Shown: positions 44,873 through 53,499 of the stretch, piece after piece
Layout of the letters: every line of letters begins with the position of its first letter
Numbering within the stretch: the first letter of the stretch is position 1
Origin: Amycolatopsis orientalis DSM 40040 = KCTC 9412
Lineage (GTDB): Bacteria > Actinomycetota > Actinomycetes > Mycobacteriales > Pseudonocardiaceae
Assembly: GCF_000478275.1 (NCBI RefSeq)
Contig: NZ_ASJB01000031.1
Coordinates: 21,850 to 85,849, forward strand
Direction of reading: 5' to 3'
Length of the DNA: 64,000 nt
Program-made: the position numbers and the translations under genes
Notes under the pieces: model-generated
Seen by the model: the letters and a program-made list of their open reading frames with translations, nothing else
The model's database searches: none
Told to the model about the DNA's origin: nothing

Positions 44873-45733
44873 ATGCGTGTGCTACTGGATCCCGATGACG
44901 ACCTGACGGTGACCGACGTCCTTCGCGATGTCCTCGCCACCCACGATATTCCCCTGGCGAGACTGGCGACCGCGATCGGCCGGAATGTCAGTCATCTCCA
45001 CCAGATCGTCAAGGTCGGTGCCCCGATCAGCGTGTCCTATGCCGACGCAGTCGCCCGGTATTGCGGGCTCGACCCCCTTGTCCTGCTCGCGCGCCAGGCG
45101 CGCTCCGACATCGATGATCTCCGCCGGCAGGGCACGCCGGACGCGGGGGCGCGGGTGGCTCACCCGGCGCCGGCGCTGATCCCCCGGTACGCGGGCGGGG
45201 AGCTCGATGACGAGGCAACGGCGCTCGAGCTGCTGGCGGCCATCGTCACCGACTCGGGTCTCGGCCGCAAACGGTTCGGAATGTCATTCGGCTTCCACGC
45301 TTCCATGATGTACAAGGTCCTCGGCGGACACCGGAACATCACTCCCACGCTGGCGCACAAGGTCTCCCAGCGCAGCGGAATCGACCCCGTCGATCTGCTC
45401 GTCCGACGAGACCGGCGACAGCTCGACGAGATCGCAACCCGCCAAGAAACCCCAGCCTCTCCGCCACGGCCATCGCTGCCGCCGATCCCGCGCCTCTCCG
45501 ACGGTCAGCTGGACCACGACACCATCATCCGCCGCTACACCTACGGCTTCACCAGCCACGCCCTCGGCCACGCGACGGGCACGGACGCCGAGACGATCCT
45601 CCGGATTCTTCATGCCCGCGACATCACGACCCGTGGAGCGTTCAGCCATCCCCGGGAACCGTCCACGCAGCAGCCCGGATCCTGCGCAGCGGGCCTGTGT
45701 ACTGCCGATCAACCCACTTTCACCAGTGGCTGA
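44873..45733 (+). CDS. Multi-HTH protein related to its upstream neighbour, 286 aa
   Basis: ATG 44873 (GGAGAACGACGAG before it); the frame is open further upstream, but that DNA looks non-coding. Two XRE-like units (PLARLATAIGRNVSHLHQIV at about 25-44; LGRKRFGMSFGFHASMMYKV at about 130-149) each end in a GIDPVDLLVRR or GLDPLVLLARQ helix. A C-terminal Hin-like HTH follows (TSHALGHATGTDAETILRIL). No catalytic domain. Together with 43823-44509 it forms a pair of array-like DNA-binding proteins. Confidence 0.7.
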   Translation: MRVLLDPDDDLTVTDVLRDVLATHDIPLARLATAIGRNVSHLHQIVKVGAPISVSYADAVARYCGLDPLVLLARQARSDIDDLRRQGTPDAGARVAHPAPALIPRYAGGELDDEATALELLAAIVTDSGLGRKRFGMSFGFHASMMYKVLGGHRNITPTLAHKVSQRSGIDPVDLLVRRDRRQLDEIATRQETPASPPRPSLPPIPRLSDGQLDHDTIIRRYTYGFTSHALGHATGTDAETILRILHARDITTRGAFSHPREPSTQQPGSCAAGLCTADQPTFTSG

Positions 45734-46181
45734 GCCCGGTGTCAGCGATGGTGCCCCCGCGAAGGCCACTGGCTTCCGCAGCCGCCCTTCGTCGCTACCG
45801 CGACGGGGCGCGTTCCGGACCGGTCAGCCGGGCCACACCAGGCGAGCGCGTGACCGGGGGCCGCGACACTCGGATACCCGCCCGGGGCACATGGTGGTCC
45901 TCGTCGCCGCGGTGCTGGTCGCAATGGTGTCCGCGAAGTCGCTCGCCGCATCGCGGACCTCACGCTCCTCCCACCCATGATCACCACCACCTGATGTGGA
46001 CGCGCACCCGGCTCACCCACGGACACGAAGATCACGGAATTCGTCATCGAGAACCTCCGCACCCTGGCCTTCCGCCGTGAACTGCAGGACGGTGTGGCCG
46101 CGACTGGCACTGAATCGGTTCTCACCCGCCGGGCCCAGCACCCCGGAATCCCGCGCATCCACCCCTCGTGAAAGCAGGACC
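45734..46181. other. 448-bp interval without a supported gene
   Basis: Frames on both strands have shadow-like composition. The AAAGCAGGA site before the gene at 46182 lies at its right edge. No hairpin or repeat was recognised. Confidence 0.5.
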
Positions 46182-46748
46182 ATGTCCGACACTCCACCCA
46201 GCCGGCATCACGCCGCCATCGCCCCTCTCCTCGCGCACCGCGACGACCCCCAGCTCCCACCCGAGGGCCAGCCGGTGGATCAGTTGATCGAGTACCTCAG
46301 CCGACGTGGCTGGACAGTTCTCGACCGCAGCGCGGACCTCAGCACCGCCGACCTCTACTACCCCGAGAGCTTCGGGGGCGTGCTCGACACCGACGATCGC
46401 GAGCTCACCGCCGCAGACCACTATCTGGCCGGGCTCGACGTGTCGATCGCCCGCCACGGCGAAGACTGGACCGTCATCGTCACGCCCTGTGGCACGATCG
46501 ACGGCTGCCTCCAGCACCGCAGTATCCCCGTTCCGATCAGCACCGACGGCAAGGCCCTCCCCGAGCAGCTCGACCGCGTGGAACACCACGCCCGCACCAT
46601 CGATCCCACAGAGATCGCCACCTGCCTGATTTTCGGCCCGTGCGGGAGCAACAGCCGATCCGACACGCAGGGCCCGCCGCCGTCGCCGTCACAGGACGGA
46701 CCGCCTCGGCTGTATGCCGTGGCCCCACGCGGTGACGAGGTGGAATAG
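46182..46748 (+). CDS. Hypothetical protein, 188 aa
   Basis: ATG 46182 with AGCAGGA 3-4 nt upstream. Soluble alpha/beta: PVDQLIEYLSRRGWTVLDRS, DHYLAGLDVSIARHGEDWTV, RTIDPTEIATCLIFGPCGS. The last 40 residues are Pro/Ser-rich. No family recognised. Its stop codon touches the ATG of the lipoprotein gene that follows, so they are co-translated. Confidence 0.65.
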   Translation: MSDTPPSRHHAAIAPLLAHRDDPQLPPEGQPVDQLIEYLSRRGWTVLDRSADLSTADLYYPESFGGVLDTDDRELTAADHYLAGLDVSIARHGEDWTVIVTPCGTIDGCLQHRSIPVPISTDGKALPEQLDRVEHHARTIDPTEIATCLIFGPCGSNSRSDTQGPPPSPSQDGPPRLYAVAPRGDEVE

Positions 46749-47336
46749 ATGCGTCGTTTCCACTCACCTCGCGTACCGGCCGCGATCACACGCTCCGTGC
46801 TGGCCTTCGTGCTCTTGCTGGTGTCGGCATGCTCCTCGCACCAGGCCCCGCCCGCAGAACGGCCCGGCAGCGCGGACGCCGCGGCGCGAGAACTCGCCGT
46901 CCTGCGGCAACGCCCCGACATCACCACCGTGGTCACCCGGTACGAGCAACTCCTGACCGCTCTGCGGGACGCGCTGTCCGCGCGGTTGCCGTGGGGACCG
47001 TGGCACCGCGATAACCGGAGCCGCGGCAGCGCCAGGAGTTGTGATCCGGAGTTCACCGCGCTCGACGGACAGCGTGCGGCCCTGCCGCTGTGGTACACCG
47101 CGTCCGACGGAATCACACATCCACAGTGGACCGTGGCACGTGACCTGGTCACGAATATGGCCGCCAGACAGGGTTTCCGGCGTGCGGGGGTAGCCTCGGA
47201 CCAGCCGGGCAACTACACGGCCACCCTCCTCGACTCCACCGGCGCTGTCCTCAGCTTCGGTGCCTCCCGCAACGCGGTGGTCGAGGTGACCACCGGATGC
47301 CATCTCAGCCAGCAGCACCCCGCGGTGTCGCCGTGA
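46749..47336 (+). CDS. LppA-like surface lipoprotein, 195 aa
   Basis: The ATG follows the upstream stop with no gap. The signal peptide ends in a lipobox (LLLVSACSS, lipidated Cys about residue 28). The mature part has ELAVLRQRPDITTVVTRYEQ and LLTALRDALSARL early, then CDPEFTAL and later VVEVTTGCHLS, giving a probable Cys pair. The pattern of a conserved RPD helix after the lipid anchor resembles the mycobacterial LppA group (tentative). Its function is unknown in that family. Confidence 0.7.
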   Translation: MRRFHSPRVPAAITRSVLAFVLLLVSACSSHQAPPAERPGSADAAARELAVLRQRPDITTVVTRYEQLLTALRDALSARLPWGPWHRDNRSRGSARSCDPEFTALDGQRAALPLWYTASDGITHPQWTVARDLVTNMAARQGFRRAGVASDQPGNYTATLLDSTGAVLSFGASRNAVVEVTTGCHLSQQHPAVSP

Positions 47337-47602
47337 CCATCCCGCGCTCGCCTCGGCCGTCCGGATCACCCTCCCGGAAACGCACTGCCCGATCTCATCT
47401 CCCCACCCAGGACACCGGCCACCGCCCGCCCACTCAGTGCCCTGTGCGTCAGAGCACGGTCATGGACCGATTCCGGGCGGCCTCTCAGCCTCGCCTGGAA
47501 CAATCCGCCGCGACGGTGCGCCTGCGACCCTTACATGGCAAGGAGAACAGCCGGATCAGTCTCAAGCCGGCGCTCCACTCCGCGACCGAAGGCCCGGAGT
47601 AA

Positions 47603-48130
47603 ATGGTCGGGCGAGAAGACGAAGACTCGGCGCGGATCCTGGAAGCCGGGATTCACCACGCGCTGCGCACAGGAGCCGATGCTGTGGTGGTCCACGGCTC
47701 CGCCGAGGTCGTCATCCCCCTCGTGGACAGCTGGACCGCCAAGCAGGAGCACCGGTGGGACACCCACCTCCGCAGTGACCTGAACGCCTACAGCGACAGA
47801 CGCCACGTCGTGGACATCCGCGACGTCGCGGCGGACCTGCTCGCTGTGGTGAGCGGCTGGCGATACCGCCCGCGCACGACCGGAGGACGGATCTGGTGGT
47901 ATCGCACCGTGGTGCAGAGGCGGAAGGTTCTGCTGCGCCTCCACAACGCGCACAGCGCGCAAGCCGTGCGCGCGTTCGCCGGCGGAGCCCCAGGAAGCCT
48001 CATCATCGCGACGACCAGAACACGGCTGCTCTGGCTGGTGTCCGAGACAGCGGTCCAGGTCGCCATCACATCCGCGCCCCACACAGGCCCGCCGCCCGCC
48101 GCCGTGCCCGATGCCGGGCAGCGACCGTGA
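47603..48130 (+). CDS. Hypothetical protein, 175 aa
   Basis: ATG 47603 with GGAG 3-6 nt upstream. The N-terminal part is helical with an AVVVHGSAEVVIPLVDSWTA strand-helix, then WRYRPRTTGGRIWWYRTVVQ and a strand-rich tail (GSLIIATTRTRLLWLVSETA). No domain recognised. Its TGA overlaps the GTG of the next gene (GTGA at 48127-48130). Confidence 0.6.
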   Translation: MVGREDEDSARILEAGIHHALRTGADAVVVHGSAEVVIPLVDSWTAKQEHRWDTHLRSDLNAYSDRRHVVDIRDVAADLLAVVSGWRYRPRTTGGRIWWYRTVVQRRKVLLRLHNAHSAQAVRAFAGGAPGSLIIATTRTRLLWLVSETAVQVAITSAPHTGPPPAAVPDAGQRP

Positions 48131-48378
48131 CGCCAATCAGCGTGATCATCGTCTGCGCGCTCATCCCCCCACGTGTCGGCGTCGCCGCTTTCCTCGCCCT
48201 CGGCGGGTTCTTCGCGCTGTATCTCCGCGCCGCCGAACGCCGCTCCGAACGCACCCTCACCCGGATCTTCGATCCGGACCAGACACCGGAACCGCCACAC
48301 CCCGACACCGACACCGACGGCGCAACTGGACAACCACACAGATCGGCCGACGAGACCGACGGAGACAGGGATCGATGA
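48127..48378 (+). CDS. Small membrane protein, 83 aa
   Basis: Overlaps the upstream stop by 4 nt. Two adjacent hydrophobic stretches at the N-terminus (ISVIIVCALIPPRVGVAAFL, then ALGGFFALYL) form one or two helices, followed by a charged Asp/Pro/Thr-rich tail. Function unknown. Confidence 0.6.
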   Translation: MTPISVIIVCALIPPRVGVAAFLALGGFFALYLRAAERRSERTLTRIFDPDQTPEPPHPDTDTDGATGQPHRSADETDGDRDR

Positions 48379-48536
48379 CCGATACCGAACCGTCCACCAC
48401 AACGCCCGCCGGCGCCCACGACACCAGCCGGCTACGCGCGGACGACCAGGCGGCGCACGCGACACGCACCACTACACCAACGATCCGATCTGCCGCACCA
48501 CGCTCACACGGATGCGGCACAACGCGAAGGAGACTC

Positions 48537-49259
48537 ATGTCTGACACCACACCGTCCGCGGTGATAGCGGTCGACGGGCCCGCCGCGGCCGGCAAGACCA
48601 CCACCAGCCTCGCCCTGGCATCCGCCCTCGGCCTGAACTATCTCGAAAGCGGCAAACCGTATCGCATCATCGCCTACGAGGCACTGCACCGACACCTGAC
48701 CGTCGAGGACACCTCCGCGATCACCGAACTCTGCGACGAACTGCTCACAGCAGGCGGCTCGGCCACTGTCCTGGCCCCAGAGCAATACGCACCAGATGAG
48801 CTACGGCTGGACCCGGTCTCAGTCCTTGTCCCCGTGGTCGCAAGCCTGCCGCCCGTGCGGCTGCGCGTGACCGCCCTCATCCGACAGTGGGCCGCCGAAC
48901 ACCGGCGCTGCATCATCGAAGGCCGCGACATCGGCACGGCGGTGTTCCCGACAGCACCGGTGAAGTTCTACCTGACCGCGGAACCCGAAGTCCGGGCGCG
49001 GCGGCGCATGCTCCAGGACAACGCCCGGTGTCACGCGCAGGTCCTCGCGAGTGTCCTCCGCAGAGACGAGGCAGACGCATCCCGCTCCACAGGACCGCTG
49101 AGAGCCGCCGACGACGCCATCATCGTCGACACCTCCACCCTCAGCATCGAGCACGTCGTACACCGTATGGCGTCGATCTGCGGTGACCGCGGCCTGACGA
49201 CCACGCCGATCACCCCGGCAAACCACCGCCCGCGACCACATCGCGACAACCCTGCCTAA
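48537..49259 (+). CDS. Cytidylate-kinase-like nucleoside monophosphate kinase
   Basis: 240 aa from ATG 48537, placed by GAAGGAG 4-5 nt upstream; an in-frame ATG at 48375 would add 54 low-complexity residues. The P-loop is VDGPAAAGKTTTSLALA (residues 12-28). EGRDIGTAVFPTAPVKFYLT is the Cmk substrate-binding signature, and RRDEADASRSTGPLRAADDAI matches the RDxxDxxRxxxPLxxAxDA lid motif. It phosphorylates CMP/dCMP or a related nucleotide. A housekeeping cmk is normally elsewhere, so this looks like a specialised paralogue. It lies 33 nt before the second HIT gene, suggesting a linked nucleotide reaction. Confidence 0.85.
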   Translation: MSDTTPSAVIAVDGPAAAGKTTTSLALASALGLNYLESGKPYRIIAYEALHRHLTVEDTSAITELCDELLTAGGSATVLAPEQYAPDELRLDPVSVLVPVVASLPPVRLRVTALIRQWAAEHRRCIIEGRDIGTAVFPTAPVKFYLTAEPEVRARRRMLQDNARCHAQVLASVLRRDEADASRSTGPLRAADDAIIVDTSTLSIEHVVHRMASICGDRGLTTTPITPANHRPRPHRDNPA

Positions 49260-49292
49260 CCGACACACCCACCCCAGCAAGGACCACCCATC

Positions 49293-49787
49293 ATGGAACC
49301 GAGCTCGCCGCCGAGCAACCCTGCCAGATCCAGCGCCACAGACTGCATCTTCTGCCGATTCCACGACCCCGAGATCAACACGATCATGATCGACGGAACC
49401 ACGGCCTACGTCCGCGTCGACAACTTCCCCGCCGCCCGCGGGCACGTCGAAATCATCCCGAAACGGCACGTCGAATCGTACTTCGACCTCACCCGCGACG
49501 AACACACGGAGATCCACGACCTGGCCAAGCAGATCAGGCAGCAGCTCGACGAACAGTACAGACCCGACGGTTACACCATCGGCGTCAACGAAGGACGCGC
49601 CGCCGGCCGCACGATCGACCACCTGCACCTGCACGTGATCCCCCGCTACAAGGGCGATGTCCCCGACCCGCGCGGAGGCATCCGGCACGTCCTGCCCGGT
49701 ACCGACCCCGACCAATGGCAACCCCAGAACCAGTCTCCCCGACCCGCCGTGGACGTTCCCAGACGGCACCTGAGACAAAATCCGTGA
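49293..49787 (+). CDS. HIT-family nucleotide hydrolase/transferase, copy 2
   Basis: 164 aa. The active-site triad is H110-L-H112-L-H114 followed by VIPRY, and the CIFC pair is at C18/C21. It is highly similar to the HIT protein at 26122-26547 across 120 residues, with extra N- and C-terminal tails. It follows the Cmk-like gene by 33 nt (AAGGACC ribosome site). Kinase plus HIT hydrolase suggests making and clearing of a nucleotide or nucleotidyl compound. Confidence 0.9.
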   Translation: MEPSSPPSNPARSSATDCIFCRFHDPEINTIMIDGTTAYVRVDNFPAARGHVEIIPKRHVESYFDLTRDEHTEIHDLAKQIRQQLDEQYRPDGYTIGVNEGRAAGRTIDHLHLHVIPRYKGDVPDPRGGIRHVLPGTDPDQWQPQNQSPRPAVDVPRRHLRQNP

Positions 49788-49976
49788 ACGGGTGATCATT
49801 GAAGACGTCGGCAACCGAGAGTGGAGCATTTCGATCCACTCCCGCGTGGTCCAGGCGCACAGCATGCCAAGGACGCTCAGCACAAGGGGATGCAGCGACG
49901 CCGTTTAAAGTCCTTGCCCTTGATAGAACCTTGGCTTGGTGTGCCGGCTACCGGCGCTCGCCCGTGCGACGATCGC

Positions 49977-50858
49977 TCAGGCTGGAACCTCTTGGTACAG
50001 CTCGGCAGCGATGGCACCGCAGGCCGCGCACTCACTCAGGTGCTGACCGACCTGCATGTTCTCCCGCTTCCCCAGCCCCTTCCGTACCCACGCACCGAGC
50101 TTTCCCGCGGTCGCCAGACAGCCCCGCGAACGGCCGTCACGCTCAAGCACGTGCATCTGCAGGTATTCCTGCCGCAGGCGCTCACGAGCCCGATAGGCCA
50201 GAGCGGAGACACCGTTCGGGGTCAGCCCCATCACCGGAGCGACCTGGAGAGGAGTCAGCTCCTCGACTTCGAGGTGCCACAGCACTTCCTGGTACCGCTC
50301 CGTGAGCCGGGCGAACGCGCGCGCGGCGAACAGGCACTCCAGACCGGCGAGCGCGGTGTCCCGGAACGGCACGGTGATCGTGTCTGGGTTGCCCGTCTCG
50401 ATCGCGGTGGTCTCCACGTCCGCGGTGACGGTGATCCTGCGTTCCCGACGTGTTCTGTCGTAGGCGATGTGCCGCAGGGTGGTGAGCAGGTACGCGCGGA
50501 ACTTCGAGTCCTCCGGGCCACGGTCCCCGCCCCGCAGGATGTCGAGCACGCGAAGGAACGCCTCGGAGACCAGGTCGTGGGCCTCGTGGTCCGGACAGGC
50601 CGGCTGCCCGGCCAGATGGTACGCCGACGCGCGATGCCGCAGGTAAAGGGCGCCGTAGGCGGCCGCCCTCGTGGCGGGCTCTCCATGGCGCACGCTGTGC
50701 AGCAGTTCGGCGTCACTCCGTTCCGCGTCGGGAACATCGGCCGTGACGGCTGCCGCGGTGGTCTGGTGGTGCTTCTGGGGGTTCGTTCGCCGGTCGGCGG
50801 TTCGCTGTACGCGGAAAGCAGGGGCCGGCCGTTTGCTGGGCAACACGATGGTGGACAC
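49977..50858 (-). CDS. ECF-type RNA polymerase sigma factor with C-terminal zinc-finger tail
   Basis: 293 aa from GTG 50858, placed by GGGGGAG 6 nt upstream; the frame extends to 50918. The region-2 core is DHEAHDLVSEAFLRVLDILR with KFRAYLLTTLRHIAYDRTRR; region 4 is LTERYQEVLWHLEVEELTPL followed by LTPNGVSALAYRARERLRQE. The tail has HLSECAACG, the HxxxCxxC motif of zinc-binding anti-sigma domains. Sensor and sigma are thus fused in one protein. It is divergent from the GntR gene across a 158-bp region with two palindromes, so GntR control is likely. Confidence 0.9.
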   Translation of the reverse strand: MSTIVLPSKRPAPAFRVQRTADRRTNPQKHHQTTAAAVTADVPDAERSDAELLHSVRHGEPATRAAAYGALYLRHRASAYHLAGQPACPDHEAHDLVSEAFLRVLDILRGGDRGPEDSKFRAYLLTTLRHIAYDRTRRERRITVTADVETTAIETGNPDTITVPFRDTALAGLECLFAARAFARLTERYQEVLWHLEVEELTPLQVAPVMGLTPNGVSALAYRARERLRQEYLQMHVLERDGRSRGCLATAGKLGAWVRKGLGKRENMQVGQHLSECAACGAIAAELYQEVPA

Positions 50859-50927
50859 GACTGACTCCCCCGCTGGATGTGGTGCACGACGTGGTGCGAG
50901 GTACCGGCCGGATACCACCGCAAACCT

Positions 50928-50943
50928 AAAGTCCTAGGACTTT
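50928..50943. promoter_or_regulatory. Palindromic operator AAAGTCCTAGGACTTT
   Basis: A perfect 16-bp palindrome in the divergent region between the sigma-factor and GntR genes, 70 bp before the sigma start. Together with the second copy 46 bp away (centre to centre) it is the obvious binding site for the GntR-family dimer. Confidence 0.75.
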
Positions 50944-50975
50944 GAGAATTGCACGTCGGGGTCTTGATGCGCAAT

Positions 50976-50987
50976 AGTCCTAGGACT
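50976..50987. promoter_or_regulatory. Second palindromic operator AGTCCTAGGACT
   Basis: The perfect 12-bp core of the same palindrome, lying 29 bp before the GntR start, a position that would let the regulator repress itself. Confidence 0.75.
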
Positions 50988-51016
50988 TTGGTTTCCGGCG
51001 GCGTCGAGGGGCTGGT

Positions 51017-51787
51017 GTGGTGGTCAAGAAGCCGACGTACGAGGTGATCGCGGCAGAGCTGCGGGACTCGATTGTCGACGGCACGTACCAGCCGGGGGAC
51101 ATGCTGCCGCCGCTCAGTCAGCTCACCCGCCAGTTCGACGCGTCGAAGGAGACGGTCCAGCGTGCGGTGCGGGAGTTGATCGCGGAGGGCCTGGTCGAGA
51201 CGAGGCGCGGGGTTGGCGGCGGCACGGTGGTGACGGCCGCGCCCGTGCGCGAGGTGATCGTGCGAGAGCGCAAAATCTTCCGCGACGAGCGGGGATACTT
51301 CTTCGACCTGGCGGCACAGTCCTGGGTCGCTGTTCGTGAGCCGCAGGTCCGGACAGCGCCGCCCCCAGCCGATCTCGCCGTGCTGCTGGGGACCACACCG
51401 GGTCAACCGGTGGTCATCCGCGATCGCGTGATGGGCGACCCCGACACCCACGAGGTGCACCACGTTTCCCTCAGCTACCTGCCGCCGTGGCTGGTCGACG
51501 AGCTCCCCGTCATCGCGGAAGCCGAGACCGGGCCGGGCGGGATCCTCGACCGGATGGAGGAGCACCTGCAGGCGGAGCTGGACATGGAGGAGCGAGTCGG
51601 CGCCCGCCCACCGTCCGCGCGGGAGCGCGAACTGTGGGCCTTACCATCCAGTGCACCGATGCTGCGGCTGCGGCGGATCGCACGCAGCCCGGACGGACGG
51701 GTCTGCGAGGTTAACGAGACCGCGTTGCCAGGCCACCTTTACGAGATCGGGTACGCGCTCGAGCGCACGGACACACCGGACCAGTGA
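51017..51787 (+). CDS. GntR-family (HutC type) regulator with UTRA effector domain
   Basis: 256 aa. Start GTG 51017 or 51020 (GAGGGG before it). Winged HTH: YEVIAAELRDSIVDGTYQPG, then QLTRQFDASKETVQRAVREL and ETRRGVGGGTVV. Residues 90-245 form the UTRA domain (PGQPVVIRDRVMGDPDTHEV, SLSYLPPWLVDELPVI, LPGHLYEIGYALER). UTRA domains bind small molecules, often sugars or amino acids. It is divergent from the ECF sigma gene, and the two palindromes between them are probably its operators. Confidence 0.9.
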   Translation: MVVKKPTYEVIAAELRDSIVDGTYQPGDMLPPLSQLTRQFDASKETVQRAVRELIAEGLVETRRGVGGGTVVTAAPVREVIVRERKIFRDERGYFFDLAAQSWVAVREPQVRTAPPPADLAVLLGTTPGQPVVIRDRVMGDPDTHEVHHVSLSYLPPWLVDELPVIAEAETGPGGILDRMEEHLQAELDMEERVGARPPSARERELWALPSSAPMLRLRRIARSPDGRVCEVNETALPGHLYEIGYALERTDTPDQ

Positions 51788-52005
51788 ACTCGTCCAGACC
51801 AGAAGAACGCAACGACGTGCGTGGGCCGATAGCAGCCCACCGACCTTGGGCTTCGTAGAAAACGTGGAAACAAGGTTGCCACCGAGCCGCGTAGAACGGG
51901 GCTCTAGCGGCAACTCAGTTACCGCTCCTGTTTCCGCGCGTGCAATACTGCACCGGTCGGGTTGCTGACACAGAGGACGCTAAGCGAACCTTCAGCACAC
52001 GACAC

Positions 52006-52034
52006 GGGACCGGCCCCCAAAGGGAGCCGGCCCC
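52006..52034 (-). terminator. G/C-rich hairpin downstream of the Cys-rich peptide gene
   Basis: GGGACCGGC pairs with GCCGGCCCC (one mismatch), with an inner CCC/GGG pair around an AAA loop. It lies 23 bases past the stop of the minus-strand gene at 52057. Confidence 0.65.
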
Positions 52035-52056
52035 GCATCCAGTGACAGGCAGGCGG

Positions 52057-52257
52057 TTAGAGCCAGTGGACGAGAGACGCAACCTCTCGCACTAGCGTCG
52101 CCAGCCCGATGAGGAGCGGGGTGGCACTTGCTGCCACGCTCCTCATCTGGCGACGTCGTCTGCCTCGTTCATTACGCTCAGCACACGTAGTGCATGCACC
52201 GCACTCGAAACAGGTGGTGCACTCGCCGCACTCAGCGCAGTGTGGCCGTTCGGCCAT
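52057..52257 (-). CDS. Cys-rich mini-protein with membrane helix, 66 aa
   Basis: ATG 52257 with AGAAGGGAAG about 6 nt upstream. Residues 6-24 carry seven Cys in a repeated CxxC pattern (CAECGECTTCFECGACTTC), a zinc-ribbon-like knot. An Arg-rich linker (RNERGRRRRQMR) follows, then a hydrophobic segment (ATPLLIGLATLVREVASLVH) that could span or lie on the membrane. Function unknown; the strong ribosome site, terminator and tight motif argue for a real gene. Confidence 0.7.
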   Translation of the reverse strand: MAERPHCAECGECTTCFECGACTTCAERNERGRRRRQMRSVAASATPLLIGLATLVREVASLVHWL

Positions 52258-52538
52258 CTGCAATCTTCCCTTCTGGCCCTGAGCCAGCTTCAGGAGTCCA
52301 CCAGTGGTGGTGTTTCTCCCGAGACTGGTCCTTGGCGGCCATCACCATGGCGTGGTCTCAGGGTCAACGGGAGCACTTTAGCGCCTGTGCCCGGATGACT
52401 GTCCGCGCCTACCCTCCCGACACCCAAACCATCCGATACCGCCCTGCGCCCTCACTAGAACCGGAGCAGTCCCTGCGCAGGCCACACGTCGAGGCTGCCC
52501 CGCTCAGTTCACCAGGGCGAGTCGTTGAGTTCGGGTTG

Positions 52539-52706
52539 CTATGCAAGGACTTTAGCGATGATGTCGGCGATGCCGTGACCCTGGGCGGTGAGTCCGGTGA
52601 CGGCGTGCGGCGCGACCGACGCGAGGTGCACGAGCTGGCGAGGGCGCGTTCGAGTCTGCCGATGTTGCGCACCAGGGTTTTGTGGGTGATGTCGTGGTGG
52701 GCGGAG
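52539..52706 (-). pseudogene. Frameshifted C-terminal remnant of an unidentified gene
   Basis: Two minus-strand frames read naturally in sequence: HHDITHKTLVRNIGRLERAL, then, after a shift, LVHLASVAPHAVTGLTAQGH and GIADIIAKVLA before TAG at 52539. Each half looks like true coding sequence, the join does not. Family unknown. Confidence 0.45.
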
Positions 52707-52907
52707 CTACTACACTCAACCGAGCTGCGGTTCGCCAGGCCGCGGCGAGTCGCAAGGTCCCACTCGAACGGCCCATCGACCGGCAGACAAGATAAATCCC
52801 AGGCGGATGACCCCAGGGCCATCCAGGGCCAAGATCTTCGGGAAAGGGCCATCAAATCGGGGCCCCATACCCGACATCGAATCGCCAGGCCGCCCGTAGG
52901 GGCCCAC

Positions 52908-53001
52908 CGCTCGTGACATGTCGACCTTGTGCGACCTGGGTATTCTCGGTCGTCTCACGGCGACTTCACCATGATCAGTCTCAAACCTGTGGCATTTCCT
53001 C
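52908..53001 (+). repeat. ~100-bp dispersed repeat, copy 1
   Basis: Shares CGTGACATGTCGA, then GCGACCTGGG, CGTCTC-CGG, CCATGATCA-TCTCAAA and GGCATTTCCTC in order with copies at 54931 and 56954. No coding potential. Same orientation as the others. Confidence 0.7.
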
Positions 53002-53097
53002 TCGACGTCGGGGAGCAGGCCGAACTGTGACGCGCCGCCAACCCGACCACGACGACCCCGCGCCAGCGCGCGACCGGAGTCGGTCGTCGATGTTCGC

Positions 53098-53304
53098 TCA
53101 CAGGAGCCCGTGGGCCAGCTTGGCGAGGGAATCCAGCATCGAAGGATCCCCCGTGCCGATCGCCAGGACGGCGACAAGCAGTATCCCGGCAAGCCAGAAA
53201 GTGGTGGCCGGCCTGAGCCGTGCCACGCGAACTCCCGCGACGGCCATCACCGTCAGCAGAACAGCGGACATGCCTGCGGCGATGAAGATGTACATGACGG
53301 GCAT
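53098..53304 (-). CDS. Small membrane protein, 68 aa
   Basis: ATG 53304 preceded by AAAGGGGG about 6 nt upstream. Two hydrophobic helices (VMYIFIAAGMSAVLLTVMAV and TTFWLAGILLVAVLAIG) with a short Arg-containing loop, ending SMLDSLAKLAHGLL. It has the size and topology of a small toxin or accessory membrane peptide, but no such family is recognised. It is divergent from the hypothetical gene at 53500 (195-bp gap). Confidence 0.6.
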   Translation of the reverse strand: MPVMYIFIAAGMSAVLLTVMAVAGVRVARLRPATTFWLAGILLVAVLAIGTGDPSMLDSLAKLAHGLL

Positions 53305-53499
53305 AGACGCCCCCTTTCGAAGAACTCCTCCCTTCATTTTTTGACAGCCGCCAATGTCTGTCCAAGGTAACTTTTCGGGGCGAACCCGATTGATCCAACC
53401 TGAATCTTGTAACACCAGACTGGCATGTCGAGATATTCAACCCAGACCGGGCGCCCCAGAGCTGGTTGCTCCATTTGGGCGAGGGAGTAGGAGGGTCTA

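Larger units (their letters stand above)
52258..53097. other. 840-bp interval with gene debris and the first ~100-bp repeat
   Basis: No intact gene. It contains the decayed coding fragment at 52539-52706 and repeat copy 1 (52908-53001). A shorter similarity (GGCGAGTCGC-AAGG-CCCACTC block) at 52743-52785 recurs at about 54809-54850, so the repeated unit may extend over some 250 bp. Confidence 0.5.
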
